Positions 21,401-34,500 of a stretch of 64,000 nt of DNA are shown one piece after another (position 1 is the stretch's first letter; every line of letters starts with the position of its first letter). The stretch lies in NCBI GenBank assembly GCA_027972325.1, contig JAPMOS010000004.1:620001-684000 (forward strand), read 5' to 3'. The stretch comes from Paratrimastix pyriformis. Taxonomy: Eukaryota > Preaxostyla > Paratrimastigidae. Under the pieces are notes generated by a model that made no database searches, was not told the origin of the DNA, and worked only from the letters and a program-made list of their open reading frames with translations. The translations under genes and the position numbers were made by a program.

Positions 21401-23534
21401 CTCCTCCTGTTGGCGACAGACCCGCCCCAAGCCCCCAATGCGTTGAACAAAGACGCGTGGTGTGTATTGGTCAAGGCGAAGGATGACAAGGACGGGACAG
21501 GGACAGCAGGGACAGGGATAGGGACAGGGAGGAGGACGGGGACAAGGACCGAGGACGAGGACAAGCACTGCAAGCGGGCACGCATGCGTGTGGCAGTTGG
21601 GCATGCCAAGGGCAGCTGAGCGGCGGGGGCGGGGGACCTTGAGCTCCCTGATCTCGAGCTTGAGGCGCCGGTTCTGGGAGAGCAGGTCCACGCCCTCGTT
21701 GACCTCGGCCCGGTTGTCGATGCAGCTCACCCGCTGGGCGAACCGGCACGAGCTGATCGACTCCTGCGGCCGCCATGTTACAGACCCCCAGGACAGACCA
21801 GACCAGACCCGCGATGGGCGGGCTGCTCGGCGGTGCGGAGGGCCGTGGGGGGAGGAAGGGCGGGGGCGGGGGCAGGAGGGCGGACGTCGATGTCGGACTC
21901 GTGGATGGAGATGTTGGCCACCATGGCCGTGCGGCAGTTGCCCCCCAGGGAGTCCCGCAGGATGCGGGTGATGTTCGAGTTTCGGAAGGAGACGTGGCTT
22001 CGGCGGCCCTGGGCATACTCGTTCAGCGAGACGATCACCTGCTCACGCCGGCCGCCGAGCGGTGAACGTGGTGAGAGTGAGGGCGATGATGAGGTGTGGT
22101 GGTGGTGATGATGATGATGAAGCGGCGGGCGGGGGGCGGGGGACGAGACCTGCTCGAGGAAGTGGAGGGACTTGTTAATGTACTTGGCCTCCATCAAGCC
22201 TTTGCCATCCGCGTTGGTCTTCGAGACACGCTCCGACCTGTCGCGCCCAGCCCCCAGGGGACCCCCAGGGTCAGTACTGGCCAGGGCGAAGGCCGGGAGG
22301 GCAGGGCTGGGGGAGAGCGGGGACAAAAAGGCTGGCTGGGTGGGGGGATACCGACCCGGCCAGGTCGACGATGCGCAGCTTGGACTTGCGGACGATGTCG
22401 CTGTCCCCCCGGCGGGCCTCCACCTCGATGGTGAAGACGCAGTGGGACCGGGACGACTGGGCGTTGATGGCGTTATCGGCAAAGAACCGGTTGTGCTCCC
22501 CCAGGAAGAGCAGAGTCAGGGCGTCGTTGATGCTGACCCCCAGGAATCGCCCACCCCGTCCATCATCCCCACAGCGAATGCGGTCAGCCGGGTGCCCAAG
22601 GGCGACGTGGGCGGCAGGAGGCGGAGGGGCGGACTTGTCGGCGCGGCACACGCTCAGGTCGGGAATCTCGATGATGCCGTCCTCGTTCTCGAGAATGTGC
22701 ACCCGGCTGCGGGCGGGGTGAGAATGAAAGAGGAAAGGGCGAGGCGGTCGGGGCACCGTCCATGTGGGATGCGAGGGTGGAGGGGAGGAGCCGCGGGGGA
22801 GGGGCGGGGGAGGGGCGGACCTCTCCTCGAAGGACTCCTTGTCGTCGACCCGGTTGGTCTTGGACTTGGAGAGCAGGTCCAGGCAGATCTCGTTGTAGAT
22901 CTCCATGTAGCTCAGGTTGATTTGGAAGATGTGCGACGTGCGCTGCCAGCAGGATCCCCGGGCGGTGGCGGTGAGTGTGCGTGCGCGGCGGCAGGTGAGA
23001 CGGGGCAGATGGGCGTGTGGCGGGTCCCCCGTGGCAGATGGGCGCGTGCGTGTGGCGGCTGCACAGGGGCGAATGCACTCGGCCAGACCTGCTTGATTTC
23101 CTTGTAGATGGCCTCCAGGGTCCGGGGGATGATACCCTTGCAGGTCTTGTACTTGGTGACGTCACCCAGGATGGTGTACGTCTTCCCACTCCCGGTCTGG
23201 CCGTACGCAAAAAGGGTCGCATTATAGCCGTCCAAAACACTATTCACAATCTTCCGCCCCACCCGCTCGAAGAGTTCGTCTTGCTGGATGGAGGGATCGA
23301 AGATCTCTGCGAAACGAGGCGTCAAAAAGAGGGTTGGGGAGCAAGGAGACCGTCAAACTTGAAACGATATCCAGTACGCGTGTTGTGCGGTCCGTCCTCT
23401 TGTACGGGTGCACCCTGGGTCAGATCGAACTCGAGGACCTTATCCTCAAAATGGAATTTCACTTTTTTCGAAGGGACTGGGGTTGGTCGAGGCCTCAAAT
23501 ACACCTGAATTTTCTGCCAATCCTGTGTCCCCAT
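18414..23534 (-). CDS. KIF6: KIF6-like kinesin-9 motor protein
   Basis: Kinesin-9B (KIF6) proteins are ciliary or flagellar motors. The start [17 protein letters not shown] (ATG at 23534) opens the motor. P-loop [12 protein letters not shown] lies near 23210-23175, switch I AQSSRSH near 22465-22440, and switch II DLAGSE near 22370-22210 is split by an intron; all are intact. The diagnostic KIF6 stretch is [10 protein letters not shown], then [20 protein letters not shown] and SSCRFAQRV. The neck region [20 protein letters not shown] matches KIF6 beyond the motor. The stalk has [20 protein letters not shown] near 20060-19995. The tail has [20 protein letters not shown] plus FEQWYLIC (about 19350-19260) and ends FWQARQQLN with TAG at 18416-18414, mirroring the human KIF6 C-terminus. 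About fifteen introns are implied. A GAGGGC hexanucleotide array lies at about 20187-20266. The protein looks complete. Confidence 0.92.
20187..20266. repeat. GAGGGC hexanucleotide array
   Basis: About thirteen GAGGGC units between stalk exons of the KIF6-like gene; probably intronic. Confidence 0.85.
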
Positions 23535-23775
23535 GGTCTTCTCCTCAGGCGGTCCCGGAGCAGCCGCAGCAGAGGAAGGTGTGACAGCTGTGCTGCTGGG
23601 CGACTCGGGTGGGGGCGATGGATATGGGAGGAATCCGGACAGAAATTAACGAAACTACATAGAAAATCAGAGGCCCGATCAATCCTTCAGGATCCCAAAC
23701 CGGAGAAGAAGTTGGCGAACCGGAAATATAACTTTCCGAACCCGGGGTTTTATAGGCCTTTCATCGCGTTTTCGC
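23535..23775. promoter_or_regulatory. Divergent 241-bp intergenic region, KIF6 / TPR gene
   Basis: The KIF6-like and TPR start codons point away from each other across 241 bp that grow AT-rich toward the TPR gene. It must contain both core promoters or at least the start-proximal signals. No known motif is obvious. Confidence 0.5.
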
Positions 23776-25456
23776 ATGTCGAGCGCCACCCGTACATCCG
23801 AGCGGCCGGTGCCTCCTGAGGTTGAGGCCCAGGAAGAAGAGAAACGCCGCGCAGAGGAAGCCGTAGCCCCACCTCCAGACGACGATCCAAAGTATCAGGG
23901 TGGGCTCCGTGAAAAGACGCGCGGCAACGAGCTTTTTGGGCGTCAAGAGTTCAAGGTTGATCAGTTTTTTGTCTGTGGTGAAGTTATATCTCTGCCAGTA
24001 GAAGGCCATTCTTGCGTATCTCTCCGCGATGAGCTACATCGCCGGGACTGCGGAAGAAAAGAAGAAATCTGCCGGTTTTAGGCAAACAAAGCTGTCTCTT
24101 CACCTTAACCTTGCCGCGTGTTATATCAAGGTCCGTTATTCATCACCAGCCCCGATTGTCAATACCTTCTTCAGTACAAGAACAAGGAAGATCGGGCGTT
24201 GCCCCATTGTGACGAAGCCCTCAAACTTCAAAAAAACCACCCGAAGGCTCTCTACCGGAAAGGTCTTTTTGGCTGTTGTGTTTGATACTCATCGTTTCCT
24301 CGAACAGGCATGGCCTACCTTGCTATGCGCGACCTGGTTCAGGCAAAGGAGTGGCTTCTGAAAGCTCCTCAATCTGCTGAACGGGACGCGGCGCTGCATG
24401 AGTCTGTTCTTACACTCTCCAGTGGCGATTCTCATCCTTTCCGCCAGCATTGCGGAGCGGGACCGGCAGCTTGATGTCAAGGAGAAGAACACCTTTGCCG
24501 GCATGTTCGATCGGCATGCCGGAGAGCTCTACCACGACGCCAAGCCTGCCCCTCCCCCACCCAAGGACGAGGATGACGAGGAGGAGCACAAGAGCCACCA
24601 TAGCCACAGCGGCTCTGATCTGAGCGACGACGAGGAGCACAAGCGGCCCGGCATGCAGCGGATCGACGTCAAAAAGATGCGCGAGGAGCAGCAGCGCAAG
24701 CAGCAAGAAGAGCTGGCCGCTCGCGCCGCTGGGTCTGTTCCTGTCCTCACGCCCCCCCCACCGCCTGATCGTTGGATCTCCCGATTGTGTTGCCGATCAT
24801 CCTAGGGTCATTCCCCAGTTGCCGCCCAAGAATCCCCACCCGACCTTCGATGGCGACCGGGAGATGATGGCCCAGGAGAAGCGCCAATTTGCGGGGATGT
24901 TCGACCGCCACGCGGGTCAGCTGTACCCCGACGCCCAGCCTGCCCAGGCTCCGCCCAAGGAAGAGTCCGATTCTGACGAAGACAAGAAGAGGCACGGGCA
25001 CGGCGATGACGGGGATAACAGCTCGGGTAGCGACTTCGGCTTTGGGAGCGATGACGATGATGACGACGAGCACGGCCACTTCGGGCACTTCGGGCACCAC
25101 GGCCATCACCACGGGCACCGCCACCACGACCGACCCGGGATGCAGCGGATCGACGTCAAGGCACTCCGAGAGCAGCAGGCGCGGGCAGCCCGGGGAGCGT
25201 CTGTTGTCTGAGCGGCTTTGGTTCATTTCTGATCGATCGTTTCTCCAGCCCTGAACACCCGACCTTCGATGGTGACCGGGAGATGATCGCCCAGGAGAAA
25301 CGCCAATTTGCGGGGATGTTCGACCGTCACGCGGGCCAGCTGTACCCCGATGCCCAGCCTGCCCGGGCTCCGCCCAAGGATGCTGATGATGCCGATGAGG
25401 AAGACGAAAAGTCCGGCGACGAGCTGGAAAAGCCAACGCCCTCTAAGAAGGATTGA
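23776..25456 (+). CDS. FKBP-type TPR co-chaperone with triplicated C-terminal exon
   Basis: The protein starts MSSATRTSERPVPPEVEAQ (23776). A TPR domain begins at GLREKTRGNELFGRQEFK and continues AILAYLSAMSYIAGTA, TKLSLHLNLAACYIK, ALPHCDEALKLQKNHPKALY and RKGMAYLAMRDLVQAKEWLL. This is the arrangement of the C-terminal TPR of FKBP52-like immunophilins, which bind Hsp90/Hsp70 tails, but no peptidyl-prolyl isomerase domain is present. After the TPR comes a motif like the FKBP C-terminus (QFAGMFDRHAG.LYPDAQPA), present three times: exons 24448-24732, 24806-25198 and 25250-25456. All three are bounded upstream by phase-2 introns starting GTCTGTT (24402-24447, 24733-24805, 25199-25249). Copies 1 and 2 continue into acidic/His-rich linkers and RPGMQRIDVK; copy 3 ends in an acidic tail and TGA. 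The Hsp90 link is inferred from family. Confidence 0.85.
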
Positions 25457-25581
25457 GCTTGTATAGAATCATACTGTCGTTTTTGCGGTGTTCCAATAAT
25501 CCGAACGGAGACCGTCAAACCGCATCGGCTGAATGCCCCCACAGTTCTTGAAACAATCCCCGGTTTGAACCGCACTTCAAT

Positions 25582-28500
25582 ATGAGCAGTCCAGGAGGGG
25601 ACCCTCCAGGTCCCGACGACGAGGGTGTCGATGAAGTTTTTGTGGAAAAAACAGAGGATCCCAATTGGGACGAAATTGCGGCCCTCACGCCCGACTTCGT
25701 CCAGAGCGAGCTGGCAAAGCCATTTGATGAGGCGACCAAGGACATTCCTCCAGCCTTTCGAGTGGGAGGCATTTCGCTCACGGTTGAAGACCTTTTCGAC
25801 AGCATTCGATCCTACCACGTCCCGGCCGACCCGGCCCCAAATGTGCCCCTTCTCATCCAACTGTTCCAGGTGACCCAGCTCCTGCTTGAGTCTGTTGTTG
25901 GTGCATCTCATTGTCCGGTGCATCTCGTTTTTTGGACGCCTCCAGGTACACAACCGCGAAATCGCTCGATAGCAAGGAAGAGATCGCCGAGCTGCAGCAG
26001 GTCATCCGGCAAAAAGGTCCGGCTCCTTCTCCGGCGCATTCTCTCATCATCGGCCCCCCACACCATAGACGCGGCCGCGGTCGCCTTGAGCCGGATCGCC
26101 GACGGGGCCACCCGGATGGAGCGCGAGCGGGACGCGACCGTCAAGCGGGCCGAGCAGGAGCGGCGCGACCTGCAGGACGAGATCGACCGGGTCGCCAAGG
26201 AGCGCGACCAGCTCTCGACCAAGCTGCAGGCCCTCCAGGACGAGATCTTTGTCCGGCAGCGCACCCCCTCTTGCTCATGGGTTGGTGATGATGTGGGGCG
26301 GGCCGCCGCTGGGTGCTCATGATGATGATGGTGGAGGTTTGGCCGCCACTGGGTGCTCATGATGGTGGCGGGCTGGTGGGCTCCCTGTGGCGCAGGCGCA
26401 CCGCCAAAGCACAGCGGGCAACGTTGGCGAGCAGCGCAAACTCTTGGGCGAGCTGACGGTCCGTCAGCACACTCCCAGATCCCCCCACCCGATCAGCCTC
26501 CCCTCCTTCCCTGACGAGCCGTGCCCCCGCTCACCCCGCCCCCGCCCCGCCCGCCGCCTCGGTGCGGTCCGAACTGCATCCCCCCCAGCAAACCAAGTCC
26601 GAGCTGAGCCGGGCCTACAACGAGATCCGCATGATGGAGCAGGCCTGCCGGGACGCGCCCGTCCTGCTGCGGGAGCACCAGGAGCGCATCGAGCGGCTCA
26701 CCCAGTCCGACCCGCCTCCCCGCCCCTCATCCCTGCTTCCACGGCTGTCCCGGGGACTGGGCTGGATGGGTGTGCCCGTCCTCGCCTCCGCTCCTGCCCT
26801 CGCCGCTTGCCCCTCCTGCCCCAGCCCAGCCGCTTCATCCACCGCCTCGCCCCGCCCCTGTCATGGGTCGTCGTGCAGGGAACTCGCCGAGGCGCAGCAG
26901 CGGGGCGGGTCGCTGAAGGAGACCCAGGCCGAGGTGGTGCGTCTCAACGAGGAGGCCGAGGAGCTCCGGGCGCAGCTCCTCCGCGCCCAGCAGGAGGCCG
27001 GTCCGCGACCTGCCACACTCACCCGTCGCCCTGTCGTCCCGCCCCCGCCCCTGATCCAGGGCTCGCTCACGTTTGGCTCGTGGCGGGGTGTGCGTGCGGG
27101 CGGGCTGCCCTGGCGGCGGGACGCAGAGGAGAAGAACCGGCTGATGAGCGAGCAGCTCCAGAAGCAGCTCCAGGAGTTCCTTGTCCGCCCCCCTCGCCGA
27201 TGCCCCCTGTCCCGCCCTCCCTGCCCCCTGCGCTTCCTCGCTCTTCCTCCTTCCGCTGCGGCTCCCCTGACCCCGCTGCCTCCGGGTGGTGGGGGGCGTG
27301 CGGGGCCGAGCAGGAGCAATCGGCGGAGAAGGACCGCCTGCTGGCCGTGGCCACGACCGAGGTGACCCGGCTGCAGGACGAGCTGGCCGCCATCAAGCAG
27401 GAGCGCGAGCGGCGCGGCCAGGGCGAAGTCGCCGACCTCAAGCGCCGCCTCCGCGAACAGGGTCTGTGGCCCCTCCCCCCGCCTCGCCCCCGCCCTGCCC
27501 TCAAGGGGCCCGTGCACCAACCACCACCATGTGGGCGTGTCCGCTGCTGCTGCTGGTTGGTTGCATGTGGTGTGGGGGGCAGGGGCGGCCTCGGCCATGA
27601 TGCAGACGACCCTGGAGCACGTGGCCGAGGAGATCGAGCAGCACCGGGGCACCATCGAGGAGACAAGGCTCGAGGTGCGCAAACAGGTCTGCTTCCCCCT
27701 TCCTCCCCTCCCCCTCACCCTCACCCTCACCCTTCCCCTTCCCCTCCCCCTTCCCCTCCCCCTCCCCCTCCTCCTCCTCCTCCCCCTTCCCCTCCCTCTC
27801 CCTCTCCTCTTCTCCGTGTCGCCGCTCTTCGCCCATTCCTCCCGCGGCGTTCTCGCCGTCTTGTTGGTGGGGCGGGATGGGGGGTCGGCAGGTGGAGCGT
27901 GAGCTGCAGGAGCTCACCGTGCGCCGCGCCGAGGCCGAGGAGCTGCAGAAGCAGACGGCTGAGCAGCTCGAGCGGGCCCGGGAGGAAGTCCAGGTCCCTC
28001 GCCTCGCCTCGCCTCGCCTCGCCTCGCCTCGCCTCGCCTCGCCTCGCCTCGCCTCGCCTCGCCTCGCCTCGCCTCGCCTCGCCTCGCCTCGCCTCGCCTC
28101 GCCTCGCCTCGCCTCGCCTCGCCTCGCCTCGCCTCGCCTCCTCCATTCCCCGCTCAGCATGCGCCCACGCGAACACACGCTTCCTGGATTGACACACACA
28201 CAGACTCCGCGCTTGACGCACAGGCGCACACACACTCCCTTCGATGGGGCCGCACATATTTTCTCAGGGGGGGCCGCTCATCATCGCCTCCCGTTGGCTT
28301 CCCGGGTTGCCGTTGGCCGGTGGGTGCACAGGTCCTGACCGAGGCGGCCCGGCAGCGGGACGAGGAGGCCATGCACCTCAAGAAGCGCATGTCCGAGTAC
28401 GAGCAGGGTCCGTCTGCTCCTCCCCGGCACTGCCACCGCCACCATCTGGTCGACCCACACCCCGGGGGATCATCCACTGCCCACCCCGGCGCCCCGCCTG

Positions 28501-31500
28501 CAGGTCTTTACGGGCTGCCCGAGGCGATCGACGAGGTCAAGCAGCTCCGTGTGGCCATCGCCACCCGGGACAAGCAGATCTTCGACCTGGTCCACGACAT
28601 CAACGCACGCAACGAGGAGCTCCAGGTCACACCCCCCGCCGGCCCCCCCGGCCTCGCCCGGCCTCGCCCGGCTCTCTCCCACCGCCTCACGGACACCCTC
28701 CTTGCCCCCATTCGACAGGCGCTGATGGAGGAGAACGACGTGCTGCGCAAGGACCAGGCCAAGCCCTACCGGCGCGAGGAGGTCAAGCTGCGGGCCCGCC
28801 TCGAGCTGGAGCAGCTCCGCTCGCTGGTCACCCAGTACGAGGACGACATCGCCAAGCTCGAGGCCGCCCGGGCCGAGATGCAGCGCCAGCTGCGGGTCCA
28901 CTCCCTGGTCCTGTCCGTGGGTCTCTCGCCCCCCCGCCGGCCCAGCCGCTCACCACCACTCTGGGGGTGTGTGTGTGCCGACTGGCGGGGCAGGGGCCAG
29001 AAGGCGGTGGAGATGGACATCCCGGCCGAGGTGCTCCGCCAGATCGAGTCCTACCTGGTCGCCCTGCGGGCCAACCCCGATGACCCCCCGCAACTCCAGC
29101 TGCCCCGACGCAACGCAATGAGCAGTCTGTTCGACACGTTTGATTTTTTTTTTTGGCCGTCCCATACTTTTTCGGATGTGCATCCGCTGAGGCCTATATG
29201 AGGGCCGCCGCGGCGGGTGTCTCTCTGCCGGCATGATCTTGGGCGGGCCTGGGGCTGGACTTCAAATCCAGTGGGGATGAACAATCCCAGTGGTTCAACT
29301 CCACCTTGCTGGCGCCAATTTTTTTGTGATGACTGCACGGCTGCTGTGTTTAGCCGAGGAGGAGGAGGCCCTGCGGAAGGAGGTCGGCCGGGCGCACGAG
29401 GAGCGCGACACGGCCCTCGCCCAGCTCAACGCCGAGCGGGAGGTCGCCAAGGTCCGCGGGTGAGGCGGGAAGGGGAGAAGGGCAGGTGGGAAGAGCCCCG
29501 GCCATATCGACCGCCCCCCCCCCCCCCTCATGCCGCCTCATGAACCCCCATTCGCCGCTTCCCCCGTGCAGACGACCTCCGCGCAGCATCACCGGGACAT
29601 CGAGGCCCTGGGCCAGCTGATCGGCACCCTCCGCGGCGACCTGGCCCAGTACACCGCCCGCCCGCCCCGGGCCCCCGAATCGGTCGGCCCCCCGCCCTTC
29701 CCCCCTCCCCCTCCCTTCTCCACCGTCGGTATCATGGACACGGATCCAATCTCCATCTTGGCGCAGCCCGACCGGCCCAAGGGGGCGGCGTCCTCGGAGG
29801 CGTTGGAGGCCCAGGCGGCCCTGATGAGCACCCAGTTCGGATCCCTGCAGGAGCAGCTCCTCTCATTGGTCCGCCCCGCCCCAACCCCACCCGCGCTGCC
29901 TCCTCCACTCCCACTCGCCGGCTGACTGTTTGTCACCGGGTGGGCCGGCGGGTCGGCTGGGGCGCAGCTGCGCAAACAAGAGGAGCAGGGCCGCGCCCAG
30001 GAGCAGCTGGCCAGCGAGCGCGCCGCTGCCGAGGTCTCGCCCTCATGCTCATGCCCTCCCGCAGCCGGGGGGCGGCTGCCCCTCTCTGCCTCCATTCCTG
30101 ACGTGCCCCTGGGGTCTCGGTGGCGGCGGGAGCAGAAGCTGCGCCAGGAGGTGACCCAGGCTGCGCAGGCCCTCGAGGAGGCTCGCGCACAGCGCGACGC
30201 GGCCCGCGAGGAGGCCGACAGGCTCCGCTCCCTGCAGCCGGGCGGTCCGTCCCCCAGAGGGCAGCCCCATCCCCCACCTTGACGTCACATCGCCGTCCGG
30301 TACGGCAGCCGATTCCTCACCGCCGTCGCCCTTCTGTGCGTCCCGTGCTGCACGCCACCGCAGAGGAGGTCCCCGAAGGCCTCAGCCCGGACCAGCTGCG
30401 GCAGCGGCTGTACATGACCCTGGCCTCCCTGGCCGCCTCCCGGGAGGAGCTCTCGGCCGCTCGGGCCGAGCTGACCGTGTGGAAGGTCCGGGGCACTGCC
30501 CATCGCCTCGCGCCTGGCTGCCCCCCACCACCACCACCACTCTCACCACCACTCTCACCACCACACCACCACACCACCATCACCCGCCAGGCCAACCACG
30601 CGGATCTCTGCGCCCACCTCAACCGGAACGCCCTCCACTCCGTCGCCCCCTCGCCCGCTCCGACCCCCGCCCTCTCCACCGCTTCGACGACCGTGAGCAC
30701 CGGGGCTGCCGGGGCCGGGGCCGCATCAGACACAGACGAGGCTGCGTCCCAGGGGGCTGCCGCCGGGACGGTGGTCCGGGTGGTGAACAACATCTCCGAG
30801 GAAACCCTCGCCCGTCTGTCCCCGCCCTCCCGTGCCTGGGTCCAACACCCCTCCCGTGCCTGGGTCGCCATACCCACCGTCCCGGTCCTCCCCTCCCTTC
30901 CCCCGACCACAACAGGGATCGTGGAGCAGGAGTGCAAACGACAGCAGTCCGGTTCGGCCGACGCGCAGCGGCTGATCTCGCAGGTGACGCTGGCCAAGGC
31001 CAACGAGGCATTGAGCCAGTCCAAGCTCGAGGCCTGCGAGGCCTTCGCGGCCATCATGAAGCAGGAGCGCGATGTGGCCCGGGTCCGTTCCGATCGGCCG
31101 CGCGCTTGCCCTCACCTGATCCCTTTGCTCCCTGGGGCGGGTCCATCAGCACGAGCAACTGGCCTCCGAGGACTTCCTCAAGCAGAGGCTCCCAGCCGCT
31201 GAGGCCCGCCTGGCCCTGGCGGAAGGTCTGACTTGAGCTGTCCTCTCTCTCGAGAAGCTCACTCCTCGGGTTGATGATGTTATAGGCCGTGCGGCGGTCC
31301 TCTCGGCCCGCCTGGCGCATGCCTGCCCGCTGCACCTGCTCCAGAGCACCGCCCGGATGCTCTCCGAGACACGCAGGCAGCTCGCGGCCACATTGGCCGA
31401 CCACACCGGTGCAGCCATGGAGCGGGTCTGTTCCCCCCCAACCGTGTGGGTTGCTCATTCCCCCACTTCCCACTCCAGGCGAAAACAACCGAGGCACTCG

Positions 31501-34500
31501 CCCGGGTTGGCCAACTCGAGACCGAGAACGCAACCCTCCAAAAACGTCTCGAGATTGCGAGCTCTTCCCCGGTCCGTCGATCACTCTTTTTGGACGGGCA
31601 AATAGAAAAAAAACACAATGGGTGGGGAAACCAGTGGGGGAGACTGGTCGTCAGAAAAGCACCCAGCAGTCCTTGTCAGAGAAATTGCCGGTGCAGATGA
31701 CAGGAAACAAACGATGAGGAAAGCAATTGTACACCACCAGATTGAGCTTTCAAAAGAGTGCGTTCAAAAGCCCAGATTATTGCGAAGACAGTTTATCTGA
31801 ATCAGAAGCCGCCTAGTAGGGCTGACCAGAGGTCACGGCCCGAACCAATTGGATCAGAGCTATAAGAGTTCATATCAAGAATGAGTTTCTGCTCCAATGG
31901 ATTGTGCCAACCGGACCAGAGCCAACCAGGACGAGCACGAAGAAGCCAATGAGGACGGGGCCGGCAGAAAGACCGTTACCCTTCTTCTTCATCGCCTACA
32001 CATGCAACAATAAGAAAAAAAGCAACGTCGAATGTCAATCAACGAAGGGCTGCTTCAATCATCAGACCTCCTTCTCGGCAGCCGTGTGGGGGGTGGCGGC
32101 CTCCTTTTCGAACTTGGCGTTCTTCACGCGAACCTTGTGCTGAGAGTGAAAACCAAATTTGCTGAGCGTCTGATGCGAGAAGAAGGAAGCAACCAGACCA
32201 TTTTCTGAGATGCTAGAACCAGCGGTAGGTCGATATGAAATGACGACGAGCTTGTCATCTCCGATCGCTGCAACGACCGCACTCAATAACGACTGGGATA
32301 TACTGTACAATATGGGTGGTGTAGTGCGATTCCTCATCTGCTCTCCCTCCGGGCGACGTGTGAATAGACCGGGACTCTATCGGGGCTTCAGGAACGGCTG
32401 GGCCGCTTGGAATCCGAACTGCTTCAGGCAACCAGTCAACGAAATGATGCTCACAAGTCTGTGCCTTTTTGGCGCCATTTCTGAGGGGTTTTCGTTATCC
32501 CCCCCCCCCCCCCCCCCCCCCCCTTCCCTCCCCATCGTTTCAGGCGCACCGAACGGCTCGAAGCGGAGGTACGCGCTCTCACGAAAGAGCTCGAAGACGC
32601 ACATGCTTTCGAGATCACCACCCTCCGCCAACCGCTGCCCACAGCACCCTCGGAGGTTGCCGCGGGAATTCCCCCGGGCCAGGCCTCGTGCACCGTGGCA
32701 CAAGACGAGCTCCAGGTGGTCATCGACCCTGCCGTCCTCTGGGGCGAGCTGGCCCTGGAGGCCTCCACCCCCGGCGGCAAGAAGGACGAGCACCCCGACA
32801 CGGAGGTCGCCGTGGTGGGAGGGGCGGAGGCCCTGGCCAAGAAGCTGGTCGAGCTGCAGGGGCAGCTCACGTACGGTCTGGCGGTCTCCGTCGCCATCCG
32901 CCACCTTCATTCATTCCTTCTGGTCCCTTTTTCCCGTGCTTGCGAACGGCTGCAGCGCGCGAGTCCCTGGCGCTGCTTCACCAGCAGGCCGCCCGCCTTC
33001 TGGCCGCCCACGAGGCCGACCAGGCCGAGGTGGCCGAGGCCCGGGCCCTCCTGCAAGATCGCCTCGCGGCCGTGCCGCCCCAGTCGCACACGGCGCTGGT
33101 GGGCAAGATGCACTTGGAGTGCGTCAACCTCAAGGCCAAGTCTGCCGCCCCTCTTCGGTCGAGGCCCCATTGTGTCTCATCCTCCCTTCCTTCCCCTCGC
33201 CGGCACCAGGATGAGCGGCCTCTCGCGCCGGCTGACGGCCTCCGAATCGCAGCGCCATGTGGCCCGGGCGCGAGCCTTGTTGCACGAGGGGCAGCGGGAC
33301 GCCTACCTGGCCTTGCTGCACACCGTCCGGCAGGACACCCGAGTCGCCGATACGGTCCGCTCGCCCCACCCAGCACCCCACCCAGCACGCCGCCCAGCAT
33401 CCCACCCAACATCCCACCCAGCCCCCCGAGCACACGCCCCTGACAAGATCTGATCCGGTTGGTGGTCTTGGCGGCTTCTCCTCGCAGCTTTACCGCGAGC
33501 AGCTCGCCTCACTGGCCGCCCGGGTGGAGGGGACCCTCCCAGCCGACCGGGTCAAGCAGGTCTCGCTCATCCCCCGCGCAGCACCACCCTCCTCCCATTC
33601 TCCCTCAACCCCCCCCCCCCCCCCCCCCCCCCCCGACCCATCCACCATCTCACCCACGCGTCTGACCCTCCCCCCGCATCGCGCATCCTGGCGCAGCTGA
33701 TCCAAAATGTCGAGGAGCAGGAGCAGGCCGCCCATGAGGCCAGCGAGGCGCGGCACCAGGCCCAGCTGAAGCTCATCGAGGCCGAGGGTCCGCCCCCCCT
33801 CCCCTCCCCATCATCATCATCATCGTCCTCCTCCTCCTCCTTGTCGAAATGAAGATCTTCTCTCTCGCACTCTCCCATGTCCCATGTCCCCTGTCCCATG
33901 TCCCATGTCCCATGTCCCATGTCCTCTCACCTCATGCGCTCCATTCATCTTCCAATGCACGTCGGGACCGTTTTGCAACAACGGCTGTCTGCAGACCGGC
34001 TCCGGGCCCTCGAAATCAACGCGGCCGCGGCGTCGACCACCCTGGGGGCCACCACGGCTCCGGGTCCCAACACCCAGGGCCTCGGCCTCACGGGCCTGCC
34101 TCCACCGCCGCCGTCCCCGCTCCCGGGCGCTGGCCGGGCAGCATCAGCGGGCCTGGAGGGGTTGGCCCTGAGCAGGCCCCACCCGGGGCGACCCGGTCTG
34201 GCGGCCGCGGTGGCGGGTGTCGGCAACGCTGAGGCGGCGGCCACTCTGGCGGCCACGAGGTGCGGGGCCGGGGCCGAGGCCGCGGCGGCCCAGCGGGACC
34301 TCTTCGTGGAGCTTTCCCAGGCCGTCACCAGGCTCAGGGTCCGCCCACCCTGCCCCCACACCCGCCCCTCCCCCTGCCAGCCCCGATCGGTGTGGCGGAA
34401 TGGGCCGGGACTGTCGTCTCATCGCACCGATCGTCCCGCACCCCCCCCCCCCCCACACACACACAGTTGAGTGAGGCGCGCTTGAAACGGGACGCGGACT

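Noticed and set aside
27991-28140. CRISPR-like array
   Set aside because: Units are 5 bp with no spacers. This and the other arrays in the window are simple satellites in introns.
31618-31800. 60-residue plus-strand frame ending just before the RAMP4 stop, as a possible last exon of a shorter CEP290 gene
   Set aside because: It lacks the GC-rich third positions of the neighbouring exons. The exon at 32392-32456 restores reading phase across the whole interval, which favours a single intron here.
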